A stretch of DNA of 6,889 bases from CAYXDO01 sp964463485 (GCA_964463485.1 CAYXDO010000274.1:1-6889), one strand, 5' to 3'; numbered from the stretch's first letter, positions 1-6,390 are shown. Notes: a model not told the origin generated them from the letters alone. Numbers and translations: made by a program.

Positions 1-3
1 TGA

Positions 4-49
4 GCGTCAACCGTGGGCGTGGACGTGGACGATTTCGTGGAGGTGGGCG
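4..49 (+). repeat. Left arm of 46-bp perfect inverted repeat
   Basis: The arm begins GCGTCAACC and continues as hexamers CGTGGG-CGTGGA-CGTGGA, then a GATTT segment, CGTGGA and GGTGGGCG. It matches the reverse complement of 562-607 at every base. The match includes the non-repetitive parts at the start and middle, so it is not only a chance pairing of two simple-sequence tracts. Outside the arm the match stops: two of the next three outward bases differ. Confidence 0.95.
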
Positions 50-57
50 AGAAAGAA

Positions 58-78
58 ACGTGGGCGTGGACGTGGACG
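58..78 (+). repeat. Inner left repeat arm (21 bp, one mismatch to 537-557)
   Basis: A second copy of the hexamer block (CGTGGG, CGTGGA, CGTGGA) lies 8 nt inside the perfect arm. It is also a direct repeat of part of the outer arm (bases 12-31). It pairs with the reverse complement of 537-557 with one mismatch (G against T). Confidence 0.85.
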
Positions 79-126
79 ATTCGGAATGATATTCGAGCCC
101 CTTTTTCGCAACATCGAACGCAAATG

Positions 127-136
127 CCGATATCGG
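127..136. promoter_or_regulatory. 10-bp palindrome just upstream of the four-helix-bundle start
   Basis: CCGATATCGG is a perfect palindrome that ends four bases before the ATG at 141, where a ribosome-binding site would normally lie; no clear Shine-Dalgarno sequence is visible there. It could be an operator or a small RNA hairpin limiting translation. A 10-bp palindrome can also arise by chance, so the role is speculative. Confidence 0.2.
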
Positions 137-140
137 GTGC

Positions 141-488
141 ATGCTCAACTACAAGAAACTCGACGTCTACAGGTGCTCCATCGAACACCTGGCGCTGGTG
201 GCCAAAGTTCTTGATGCCCAGAAGGGTCGAAGAGGCAATGCGGATTTGATGGATCAACTCCGGAGGGCCGCGCTCTCCGTACCACTCAATATCGCGGAAG
301 GCGTCGGTCGAAGCACCCCAGCCGATCAAGCGCGGCACTATGTGATCGCACGAGGGTCGGCCATGGAATGTGGCGCCATCTTCGATGCTGCCTTCTTACT
401 GCGCTTGATTCCGAACGAGGTTGCGCTGGAGGCGGAAGGGCTCCTGACTCGAATCGTCGGTATGCTCACGAAGATGTGCCACTTTTGA
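141..488 (+). CDS. Four-helix-bundle protein (23S rRNA intervening-sequence protein family)
   Basis: The 115-residue product has the length and signature of TIGR02436 four-helix-bundle proteins: N-terminal NYKKLDVY (residues 3-10), the core motif QLRRAALSVPLNIAEGVGR (39-57), and IARGSAMEC (69-77) opening the third helix. Four amphipathic helices are expected at about 12-28, 35-55, 63-90 and 92-112. Family members are encoded inside 23S rRNA intervening sequences in Leptospira and Coxiella, also occur free-standing, and are related to Avd, a nucleic-acid-binding accessory protein of diversity-generating retroelements. The molecular role of free-standing members is not established. No signal peptide or membrane segment is present, so it should be cytoplasmic and may bind nucleic acid. 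The ATG at 141 fits the family's usual N-terminus, although its ribosome-binding site is weak. The gene lies alone between long inverted repeats, and nothing beside it is co-directional. The family call is firm; the function is unknown. Confidence 0.92.
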   Translation: MLNYKKLDVYRCSIEHLALVAKVLDAQKGRRGNADLMDQLRRAALSVPLNIAEGVGRSTPADQARHYVIARGSAMECGAIFDAAFLLRLIPNEVALEAEGLLTRIVGMLTKMCHF

Positions 489-499
489 ACACCCGAAGC

Positions 500-528
500 G
501 TCAGTCAGCAGTCAGTCAGTCAGTCAGT
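500..528 (+). repeat. GTCA tetranucleotide microsatellite
   Basis: Two GTCA units (500-507), a GCA interruption and four further GTCA units followed by GT (511-528) begin 11 bases after the stop codon of the four-helix-bundle gene and lie inside the inverted-repeat cassette. Such tracts can change length by slippage. No hairpin forms within the tract itself. Confidence 0.9.
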
Positions 529-536
529 TCGGGTTC

Positions 537-557
537 CGTCCACGTCCACGACCACGT
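537..557 (-). repeat. Inner right repeat arm (21 bp, one mismatch to 58-78)
   Basis: On the minus strand this reads ACGTGG, T, then CGTGGACGTGGACG, matching 58-78 except for one base. It is separated from the perfect right arm by four bases (558-561) against eight on the left, so a folded RNA would have an asymmetric internal loop between the two stems. Confidence 0.85.
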
Positions 558-561
558 CTCC

Positions 562-607
562 CGCCCACCTCCACGAAATCGTCCACGTCCACGCCCACGG
601 TTGACGC
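562..607 (-). repeat. Right arm of 46-bp perfect inverted repeat
   Basis: Read on the minus strand this is identical to bases 4-49. One more CGTGGA-like unit lies just outside it (GGCGTGGACGTA on the minus strand, 609-620), so the hexamer tract extends slightly beyond the matched arm on this side. Confidence 0.95.
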
Positions 608-1152
608 CTACGTCCACGCCGGCCTGCCCACCCACGAACTCGGGATCGGTCAAGCCATCAGGAACCGCAGATTGGGGAAATGACCGTGCCCACGACCCGC
701 TGAACCGCCCAGAGAGTTGTCGCGGAGCCCGAGAATGCTGGAATCTATGCGTTTCGCTGCACCCGACTCGTCGATCTTTCAACAAATTCATGGAGTTGTA
801 CTTTTCGGACGAGGTCTAGCTGGAGCCTCGCACGCGTGAGGTCGGTCTGCAAAGCAGAACCCGGCTCAGCTCGCCTACGCTCGAAAAGTGGCACGTCCCC
901 GAGCTCGTCGAAGCCAAGACGAAGCCCGCCGCCGAGACCAAGAGTCGGCAGCCGCGTCGAGGAATTCCTCGGAGGCGCGCTCGTCGCCGTCGCCGAACCT
1001 TCGTCCCTCCGACTCAGGTGGGAAGTCGAAACACGCCCAAAATCCTCGCGGCGTGCGACGAATTTTGGACGTAGCAGATCAGTGCCGCAGCGGCTCTCCC
1101 GCTCGCTCCATCGATCAAGAGGAGCTCGGCTCTGCTCACGAACTTCCGAATA
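608..1152. other. Gene-poor intergenic stretch between convergent units
   Basis: No convincing gene is visible here. Open frames exist on both strands, but their translations are Arg/Ser/Pro-rich, lack plausible start sites and carry no recognisable motif. They are typical chance frames of GC-rich DNA. The stretch lies between the plus-strand four-helix-bundle cassette and the 3' end of the minus-strand operon, so it is where both units would terminate. A 14-bp palindrome at 958-971 is the only local structure I note. I see no tRNA or other RNA gene. Confidence 0.6.
958..971. repeat. 14-bp perfect palindrome
   Basis: CGAGGAATTCCTCG equals its own reverse complement and lies in non-coding DNA. 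It could be a binding site for a dimeric protein or a short hairpin with an AATT loop. No T-run follows on either strand, so it does not look like an intrinsic terminator. Confidence 0.4.
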
Positions 1153-1169
1153 CGTGTACTCAGTACGCG
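1153..1169 (-). terminator. Possible hairpin terminator of the minus-strand operon
   Basis: A stem of seven pairs (one of them G-T) with a three-base loop begins four bases after the stop codon of the last operon gene. The position suits a transcript 3' end, but no U-tract follows it, so it may only protect the 3' end or be accidental. Confidence 0.25.
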
Positions 1170-1173
1170 AGCG

Positions 1174-1983
1174 TCACTCGAGTCCGAGCGCCGCGTCGGT
1201 GGGTTCCACGCCGGTCGCCGCATATGTGTGGAAGGCCGAAAGCCACTTCGGCAACCCGACGGCCGGACGGATCTTGCCGTCCAGCGTGCTGCAGAAGCCG
1301 AACCGCTCGAGCTCGTCTTGACGCCGCGGGATCAGGAGAATGTCCGCGACCGCTCCATCGGGCCCGGGCAGCACGATGGTCTGTAGGAGCTCCGGATTGC
1401 GCCAAGACCGCATCGGGTTGCGATAGGACTCGCCATTCGGCAGGAGCGACGCCTGGACCTCGTGCGCGTCGGTCGAAGTCGTCGCCAGATCCCGCCGCAG
1501 GCGATCGCAGCCGCTCTGCAGGACGTACTTCGTGTCGTCGTACCACGACACGTGAACGAGCGCGCCGTCGGGCGCGGAGGCCAGCCATCCGGCCTGATGC
1601 ACCGCCGCCGCGGTCGCGATACTCACACCCGAGAAGGCGACGATCAACCCGCTGGCCCGGAGCGCCAAGGTTGGGCTCGGAGGGTCGAGCGCGCGGCGGG
1701 CCATGATCCACCGAATGAGGACGTGAAGCAGACCGGCCACCCCGAAATACAGTAGGACTCCGAGGAGTACGAGCCGCCAGAGTTTGGCCAGACCAACGAC
1801 CGCCGTGGGCACGTAGGCCAGGAACCCAAGCGCCAAGTTGAGCACGAAGTCGAGGACGTGGGCCGCGCCCATGGCGACCAGAAACAAAATGACGAAGAGT
1901 ACGCCCAGGACAGCGGCCGCCTTGACGAACCTCCAACAACCCGAGCGCTCCTTGGGGCTTGGACGGACTCCGGGCCGAGTCAC
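1174..1983 (-). CDS. Four-TM membrane protein with periplasmic C-terminal domain, unknown function
   Basis: The 269-residue product has a basic N-terminus (1-21), then hydrophobic segments at about 22-40, 43-63, 71-92 and 110-128, followed by a soluble domain (about 130-269). By the positive-inside rule the basic stretch RWIMARR after the third segment is cytoplasmic, which puts the C-terminal domain in the periplasm. That domain contains C159, an IPR motif (218-220) and GFC (229-231). The same IPR, eight residues, GFC spacing occurs in the gene at 2678-3217, so the two look like paralogs fused to different membrane anchors; the shared cysteines might form a disulfide. The GTG start overlaps the previous gene's TGA by four bases (GTGA), and an AGGGA lies eight bases upstream. 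It is the last gene of the operon. I recognise no named family; it is certain as a gene, unknown in function. Confidence 0.85.
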   Translation of the reverse strand: MTRPGVRPSPKERSGCWRFVKAAAVLGVLFVILFLVAMGAAHVLDFVLNLALGFLAYVPTAVVGLAKLWRLVLLGVLLYFGVAGLLHVLIRWIMARRALDPPSPTLALRASGLIVAFSGVSIATAAAVHQAGWLASAPDGALVHVSWYDDTKYVLQSGCDRLRRDLATTSTDAHEVQASLLPNGESYRNPMRSWRNPELLQTIVLPGPDGAVADILLIPRRQDELERFGFCSTLDGKIRPAVGLPKWLSAFHTYAATGVEPTDAALGLE

Positions 1984-2681
1984 GGACCACTTCCCTGGAG
2001 CTCCCGCAGAATCAGGTAGATCGATTTTTTCTCCACGACGCCGTCCGAGTACAGGACGAACCTATCCACGCCATACACGCCGGGCTCGAAGGCGAGGATC
2101 TCGTGGGACCTGTCGAGCTTGGGCTTGGTCAGATACACGAAGTCGGCGCGAGATGGGTGGACGCTCTGCCAAACCTCCGCCGACAACTCACCGGAGCGCT
2201 CGTTGAGCGGCGGGCGTCCTTTGTCCGCCGTGAACGCCCAAATCTTGGTCCGAAGCTCCTCGAGGCGGGCCCTTCTCACATGCTCGAGCTGCTCGGCGGG
2301 GGTAGCCGACGGCGACAGTTTGTACAAAACACCCACTCGCTCCCAGGCTCCAGGTGTCATGAGCTCCCGCGCTCCAGAAATCATCGTCAGGATGAGGTGA
2401 AAGACCAGGCCGAAGAGGAACGTCACCGCGAGCGCCTTCGGATACGTGAGCTCCGGAAGGCTCGGGAGCTCCTTGGCGAGCGCGTTCCAGAGCGCCCGAA
2501 TCACCACGACGAGGACGACGAACGAGACGAGGAAAAAAGACAGGGCCTGAGTTCGAAGTCGGGCCACTTCAGTCAGCTTCACGAACGGCATGCCAGCGAA
2601 AGCGTCGAGCGGGAGCGAAATCAGGCTCGCGATCGCGAGCGGCGCCAGCAGCACGGGGAATCGAAGGGACCGTGTGCTCAT
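1980..2681 (-). CDS. Three-TM membrane protein with pseudopilin-like C-terminal domain, unknown function
   Basis: The 233-residue product has hydrophobic segments at about 8-28, 46-64 and 82-102, followed by a soluble region. That region begins with a charged helix (about 128-147, HVRRARLEELRTKIWAF) and continues with KGRPPLNE (154-161), ILAFEPGVYG (195-204) and a strand-rich end RFVLYSDGVVE (207-217). A charged helix, a Gly-Arg-Pro-Pro turn and then short strands with 'LYSDG' resemble the C-terminal part of GspG-type pseudopilins. The N-terminus, however, is not a prepilin signal, so this is a fold-level guess. The ATG lies within an ATGA overlap with the previous gene's stop and has a good Shine-Dalgarno sequence. 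The stop overlaps the next GTG start by four bases. Tight coupling on both sides suggests the three membrane proteins work together, perhaps as a complex in the cell envelope. Confidence 0.85.
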   Translation of the reverse strand: MSTRSLRFPVLLAPLAIASLISLPLDAFAGMPFVKLTEVARLRTQALSFFLVSFVVLVVVIRALWNALAKELPSLPELTYPKALAVTFLFGLVFHLILTMISGARELMTPGAWERVGVLYKLSPSATPAEQLEHVRRARLEELRTKIWAFTADKGRPPLNERSGELSAEVWQSVHPSRADFVYLTKPKLDRSHEILAFEPGVYGVDRFVLYSDGVVEKKSIYLILRELQGSGP

Positions 2682-3217
2682 GAGCTTACTCCAGGTAGAC
2701 TTGCCTCCGCGGCAGCTCGGGGACGGCCTCGCTCGAGCGCCACGTCATACTCACAAAATCCATCTCGAAGGAACGTCGCCCGGTCGCGAGGGATCACCCA
2801 GACCGACCGAGGCCGGCCCTCGCCATCGAGAAGGAGAATCGGGGCGACCAAGTCCAAGCTGGCGGCGAAGCTCCGATGGAGCGCGAGCTGCGCGGCCAGG
2901 GGCTCCGTCGGCAGCTCGAACCGCATGCCGCAGTCGAGCTCACGAGCACCAAGCCCGGGATCGAGCCAGAGGGCCTCGGCCTGCGCCGCAATACCGACCG
3001 ACGCCAAGCTCAGCGCGAAGAGTGTGGGAAGGGAGATGAGTGCGACGAGGGCTTGTCGGGGAGACAGTCGCAACACCCGCAGCCCGAGGAACGCCAAAAG
3101 CGCTCCAAACATCGCGAGTCCGAGCTCGGCTACGTCGAAGCGCACCCGAGGGAGCAGACGCAGGGGGAGCTCATACCAGCCGGTGAGCAGCACCACGGTC
3201 AGCTCCGCCTCGATCAC
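2678..3217 (-). CDS. Two-TM membrane protein with periplasmic C-terminal domain, unknown function
   Basis: The 179-residue product has two clear membrane segments at about 30-48 and 55-80, joined by a short basic loop (RVLRLSPRQ). This places the loop in the cytoplasm and the C-terminal 100 residues outside. That domain has C96 (ELDCG), IPR (142-144) and GFC (153-155), matching the motif and exact spacing in the four-TM protein at 1174-1983. The preceding hydrophobic strand (PILLLDGEG against TIVLPGPDG) also aligns without gaps. The GTG at 3217 is the first possible start, because an in-frame TAG lies only three codons upstream. It has no obvious Shine-Dalgarno sequence and might depend on read-through from the lipoprotein gene 39 bp upstream. 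The stop overlaps the next ATG (ATGA). No known family is recognised. Confidence 0.82.
   Translation of the reverse strand: MIEAELTVVLLTGWYELPLRLLPRVRFDVAELGLAMFGALLAFLGLRVLRLSPRQALVALISLPTLFALSLASVGIAAQAEALWLDPGLGARELDCGMRFELPTEPLAAQLALHRSFAASLDLVAPILLLDGEGRPRSVWVIPRDRATFLRDGFCEYDVALERGRPRAAAEASLPGVSS
2689..2692 (-). promoter_or_regulatory. Shine-Dalgarno GGAG for the gene starting at 2681
   Basis: GGAG on the minus strand lies seven bases before the ATG at 2681, inside the end of the preceding gene. It fixes this ATG as the start and supports translational re-initiation at the ATGA overlap. Confidence 0.7.
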
Positions 3218-3256
3218 GCCTGGAGGCTATCACGCGCGATGGCCTGTAGTCTTCAT

Positions 3257-4828
3257 TCAGTCGGGTCTCAGCTCGAACAACTCTCCGGCAAAGGTCTTGA
3301 CCAGAAACGAAGGTCCTTCGGCAAACACTTGTGCGACACGAACCTCGGGATCGAGGGACGGAGGGTTCGGAAACGAGGAGACGCACTCGGTGGCCGGATC
3401 GAACAGGAACCCTTGGCGACAGCTCGAGGGCAGAATCAAAAAGCGGGTCCCAAACCCAGGCCCGGCCTCCAAATCCTCGAACGCCGCGGCGTGACGGCGC
3501 GAGCACGCCCCATCCCCGCCGCAACGCGACCCGCTCGGCAGCTCCGCGGCCACTTGGACGAACTCGGCGTCGAGCGTAGGCGCGAAGCCCAGCACCCCTC
3601 GATCGCTACTGAAAAGTGTCCCGGGCGGAGAGGAAGCCAACTCCGAGATGTCCTCCCCAACTCTCAATAGGCCTACGTCCCGGCGCGTGAGTCGGTCGGG
3701 GACGGTCGCGTCCCCCACGTAGACCGCTGAGCTCCCAGCTACCCAGAAGAGGTGGGGCCGCCCGGCCACCCGCGTGGGGATGATGTCCGAAATGCCATTG
3801 GACTCCATCGGAATCCTGCGGACCTCGAAGCCCTCATAGGGATACGTCGAGGTCAAATACTCACCACGCTCCCCGAGCACGACGAGCAACCCGCTCGCCG
3901 GATCGACCATCAGGTCTTCGAAAGGCCGCGTGGTCACCGTCGCCGTTCGAACCGCGCCGAAACCTCGACTGCCGATCTCGAGCGCGAGAATCATCGAGCG
4001 AGCCCGAACCCCACGCCTCGCTTGGTGGACGAGGATCGCTGCGAGAGACTCATCCGGCCCGCCTTGATGAACGCGGACGTCGGGCGCGTTGGGGCGGTCG
4101 TCGCCCGCATCCATGAAACCGGAGCTGACGGCCGCTGCCTCGATGTCGAAACGGTGCGCCTCATCGTCCACGAAAGCCCGGCCGCGCTCGAAGAGATAAG
4201 CCGAGTAACCGGTCGAGGCAACGACGCGGTCCTCGCCAAGTGGGAGCACGCCAAAGTCGAAGTACTCGGCGTCGCGCTCGCGGACTCGGGGCGCTCCGAA
4301 GACTCGAGTCCCATCGATGAGCGGCGCCGGAGTTGCCGTGAAAGGGCGAAACTCACCTTGAATGGGGTCGCACCCAAGAGGGTAGAGACCCATCTCCAGC
4401 ACGAGCGTCGAGCGCAGGTCCTTGGTGGTGAGAATCGCTCCGTCCGACATTCGCACGAGCCGTCCCCCGTCGGGAAACGGCACGCTGAGTTGGTCGCGCC
4501 CCAAGGATCCCTCACGCCCACAGGCTTCGATCCCCGGGCGCACACGGAAACGGTCGGCGGCGGAGAGATCGGCGGCGGTGTGCAGGCCGCGCAGCACCTC
4601 GTTGCTAGCGAAGGCCAACACGAGCTCTCCGGCGAACGCGCCGAATCGAGGTGGGGGCGAGGACGCCAAAAATCCAGCCGACGAGTCCACGATCAAGCCG
4701 TCACCGTCCACCGCCAGCAGGACCGCGAGCCCGTCTCCAAGCGACAGCAGCTCTCTCGGCGTGACCTCGGTGCAGCCGAGCGCGAACAGGAGGCTACTCA
4801 GCCCCGCGCCGAGAATACGCCGTCGCAT
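3257..4828 (-). CDS. Secreted lipoprotein, possible beta-propeller, unknown function
   Basis: From the ATG at 4828 the product is 523 residues and opens with a lipoprotein signal: MRRR, a hydrophobic core, then FALGC with the lipidated cysteine at 19. Alternative starts are the ATG at 4840 (four residues longer) and a TTG at 4885 (19 longer); neither has a clear ribosome-binding site, and 4828 gives the most compact signal peptide. The mature part has repeated strand-turn segments of the type 'hydrophobic-V..GDG' or 'LLVVLGERGEY', as in beta-propeller-like proteins, but I cannot count blades with confidence. The C-terminal part has a cysteine cluster (436, 442, 470, 482) that could form disulfides, fitting an extracytoplasmic location. 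It is the first gene of the minus-strand operon, 39 bp before the next gene, and diverges from another lipoprotein gene. The lipoprotein call is solid; the fold is inferred and the role unknown. Confidence 0.85.
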   Translation of the reverse strand: MRRRILGAGLSSLLFALGCTEVTPRELLSLGDGLAVLLAVDGDGLIVDSSAGFLASSPPPRFGAFAGELVLAFASNEVLRGLHTAADLSAADRFRVRPGIEACGREGSLGRDQLSVPFPDGGRLVRMSDGAILTTKDLRSTLVLEMGLYPLGCDPIQGEFRPFTATPAPLIDGTRVFGAPRVRERDAEYFDFGVLPLGEDRVVASTGYSAYLFERGRAFVDDEAHRFDIEAAAVSSGFMDAGDDRPNAPDVRVHQGGPDESLAAILVHQARRGVRARSMILALEIGSRGFGAVRTATVTTRPFEDLMVDPASGLLVVLGERGEYLTSTYPYEGFEVRRIPMESNGISDIIPTRVAGRPHLFWVAGSSAVYVGDATVPDRLTRRDVGLLRVGEDISELASSPPGTLFSSDRGVLGFAPTLDAEFVQVAAELPSGSRCGGDGACSRRHAAAFEDLEAGPGFGTRFLILPSSCRQGFLFDPATECVSSFPNPPSLDPEVRVAQVFAEGPSFLVKTFAGELFELRPD

Positions 4829-4959
4829 GCTGCTCGCCATAACACGGCCGATGGTCGCAACCAACGTAAGCTCATTGGGGCTCAATCGCTCCGGAGGAAG
4901 AGCCGTCGCCTGAGACAGACCTCATTGCTCGCCAAGTGGGCCCGGAGTACGGTGATTCG
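4829..4959. promoter_or_regulatory. Divergent promoter region between two lipoprotein genes
   Basis: The only non-coding space between the two divergent units is 131 bp (less if an upstream start is used on either side), so both promoters should lie here. I find no convincing -35/-10 pair for either direction. GGAG at 4944-4947 lies 12 bases before the plus-strand ATG, a long spacing, and GGTG at 4951-4954 lies five bases before it. Confidence 0.5.
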
Positions 4960-6390
4960 ATGCGACTTGCACGAGCTATTCTGCTTCTCGCCCTTGGCTG
5001 CGCTCGGGAGACGCCGCAAGACGCCTCGATGTCGGCAGATGGTGGCGGCGGGGATCGAGACGCCGGCATCACAGACGCGTCGACGGCGGACGCGATGACC
5101 GACGTGCGGCTCGAGGATTCGGGCGCACCGGACGCCAGCGGTCGCGACAGGGACGCCGAGGCCGCAGATGCAGAAGGCGTGCCCGACGCCGCGGCGCTCG
5201 ACTGCTCCGACCAGACCGTGCGCTGCGTCGGAGTCGGACGTGAGTATGGTTCGATTCAGGACGCGGCGGATTCGGCCGAGCCCGGAGACGAAATTCTCGT
5301 ATTCGAAGGCTCGTACGCTGGCTTCGAAGTGAGTACGAACGGATCTTCCGCGGCTCCGATCGTGTTCCGCGCGGTGGGGACGGTAGTCATCGACCGCCCC
5401 GCGAGCACCGGCGACGGAATTCGCCTTCAGAACGTCTCGTACGTGCATGTCGATGGGTTCGAGATCGAGAGTCCGGACGAGCGCTGTATCGCGGCGCGCG
5501 GAGCCACGCCGGAGGCGCCGATGCGAGGCCTACTCATCCGGAACGTTCGGTGCCGCGGAGCCGGAGTAGAAGGCTTCTATCTCTCGGAGGTCGCGGACTC
5601 AGTCATCGAAGGTAACGAGATCTCTGGGTCCGGAGCCAGCGGGAGCACGCGCAGCCACGGCATCTACCTCGCGAACGCAGGCTCCGACGGCACCACGATC
5701 CGCGGCAACTCGATCTTTGGCGCAGGTCCGAGCGAGTCGAATGGGATTCACGTGAATGGGGACCTATCGGTAGGCGGAGACGGAGTCGTCTCGGGCCTCG
5801 TCGTGGAGGCGAACACGATTCACCACAACGCACAGAACGGTCTCAACTTCGACGGGGTCCAGGACGCTCTCGTCTTCAACAACGTGATACATGACAACGC
5901 GCGCAATGCCCTTCGAGCCTACGCGATCGACGGAGCAGAGGGTCCGGCGAGCTTGACCGTCGTGAACAACATACTCTCGACGCCCTCGAACGGGGGTTGG
6001 GCGATCAAACTCACCGAGGACCTCGGTGGCCACGTCGTGTTCAACAACATTCTCCTCGCCACGAACCGCTCGACCGGAGCGATCTGCGTCGAGCGGCCGG
6101 ACCGGCTGCAAAGCGCCGCGAACGCAGGCACCGGCCGCTTCTCGGCCGACGATGAGTCCACGATCGTCGACGCGGCCTCGTGGAGTACGCTCGGTCTGAA
6201 CGACGGCTGGGTCGAGGCGAGCGGTTCGGACGTCTTCGAAGGCGCGGATGGGTTCCGCACGAAACCTGGAGCTGCTGTCATCGATCGGGGTCGAGCGGCG
6301 TTCGGCGGGCGGGCGGCGCCCACCATCGACATCGAAGGAACACGGCGGCCTCGCGGCGCCGATTTCGACCTCGGAGCCTACGAGTTTTGA
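4960..6390 (+). CDS. Lipoprotein with right-handed parallel beta-helix (choice-of-anchor Q type)
   Basis: The product of 476 residues starts with a lipoprotein signal (MRLARAILLLALGC, lipidated Cys14), chosen over a GTG eight codons upstream because it gives a normal signal peptide. Residues 20-80 form an Asp/Ala/Gly-rich linker. The beta-helix follows at about 95-370: it opens with the typical YGSIQDAADSAEPGDEILV block (96-114) and has rungs such as VIEGNEISGSG, TIRGNSIFG, VVEANTIHHN and LVFNNVIHDN, with the usual Asn ladder. The C-terminus DIEGTRRP...DFDLGAYEF (457-476) is the ending typical of choice-of-anchor Q domain proteins. Family members are secreted or surface proteins, some of them polysaccharide lyases or carbohydrate-binding. 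I see no assignable catalytic residues, so an enzyme role is not shown. It is the only gene on this strand here and diverges from the other lipoprotein. Confidence 0.92.
   Translation: MRLARAILLLALGCARETPQDASMSADGGGGDRDAGITDASTADAMTDVRLEDSGAPDASGRDRDAEAADAEGVPDAAALDCSDQTVRCVGVGREYGSIQDAADSAEPGDEILVFEGSYAGFEVSTNGSSAAPIVFRAVGTVVIDRPASTGDGIRLQNVSYVHVDGFEIESPDERCIAARGATPEAPMRGLLIRNVRCRGAGVEGFYLSEVADSVIEGNEISGSGASGSTRSHGIYLANAGSDGTTIRGNSIFGAGPSESNGIHVNGDLSVGGDGVVSGLVVEANTIHHNAQNGLNFDGVQDALVFNNVIHDNARNALRAYAIDGAEGPASLTVVNNILSTPSNGGWAIKLTEDLGGHVVFNNILLATNRSTGAICVERPDRLQSAANAGTGRFSADDESTIVDAASWSTLGLNDGWVEASGSDVFEGADGFRTKPGAAVIDRGRAAFGGRAAPTIDIEGTRRPRGADFDLGAYEF

Larger units (their letters stand above)
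4..607. mobile_element. Inverted-repeat-bounded cassette carrying a four-helix-bundle gene (putative element)
   Basis: Seen: bases 4-49 are the exact reverse complement of 562-607 (46 of 46). Inside them, 58-78 pairs with 537-557 with one mismatch in 21, separated from the outer arms by unpaired stretches of 8 nt on the left and 4 nt on the right. The region enclosed by the inner arms (79-536) holds one complete gene (141-488) and a GTCA microsatellite. Known: genes of this protein family were first found in intervening sequences of 23S rRNA, where the ORF lies in a loop closed by a base-paired stem. Inference: this is a free-standing version of that design, either a mobile cassette or a processed stem-loop RNA. 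There is no transposase, and no target-site duplication can be seen because the left arm begins 3 bp into the window. The nature of the element is a hypothesis; the repeat geometry is certain. Confidence 0.5.

Noticed and set aside
3..90. The repeat arms translate to an RG-rich peptide (NRGRGRGRFRGGGRE) in one frame, like an RGG box.
   Set aside because: This is the direct result of CGTGGA hexamers read in frame; the right arm gives it on the other strand, there is no start codon, and the frame closes at a TGA (87-89).
1..620. A true 23S rRNA intervening sequence, suggested by the four-helix-bundle gene.
   Set aside because: The flanks show no rRNA sequence; they are hexamer repeats and ordinary intergenic DNA.
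883..1010. A plus-strand frame with G+C-rich third positions (EKWHVPELVEAKTKP...) followed by an Arg-rich tail.
   Set aside because: It has no start codon upstream before a TAG at 817-819, ends soon after, and shows no family resemblance.
745..1173. The frame of the last operon gene stays open for 142 codons after its TGA, down to a TAG at 745-747, hinting at read-through or a nonsense-truncated gene.
   Set aside because: The post-stop translation is Arg/Ser-rich with no motif and weak third-position G+C. A run of this length without stops is not rare in GC-rich DNA. A homologue extending past the TGA would be needed to revive the idea.
4925..4953. Promoter TTGCTC, 17 bp, TACGGT for the beta-helix gene.
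   Set aside because: The -10 match is poor and transcription would start at about the ATG, leaving no leader; chance match is likely.
1959..5098. Long plus-strand open frames (for example 1959-3494 and 3752-5098) opposite the operon.
   Set aside because: They are antisense shadows of genes with clear signal peptides, membrane segments and coupled overlaps; their translations are low-complexity and rich in Arg, Ser and Pro.
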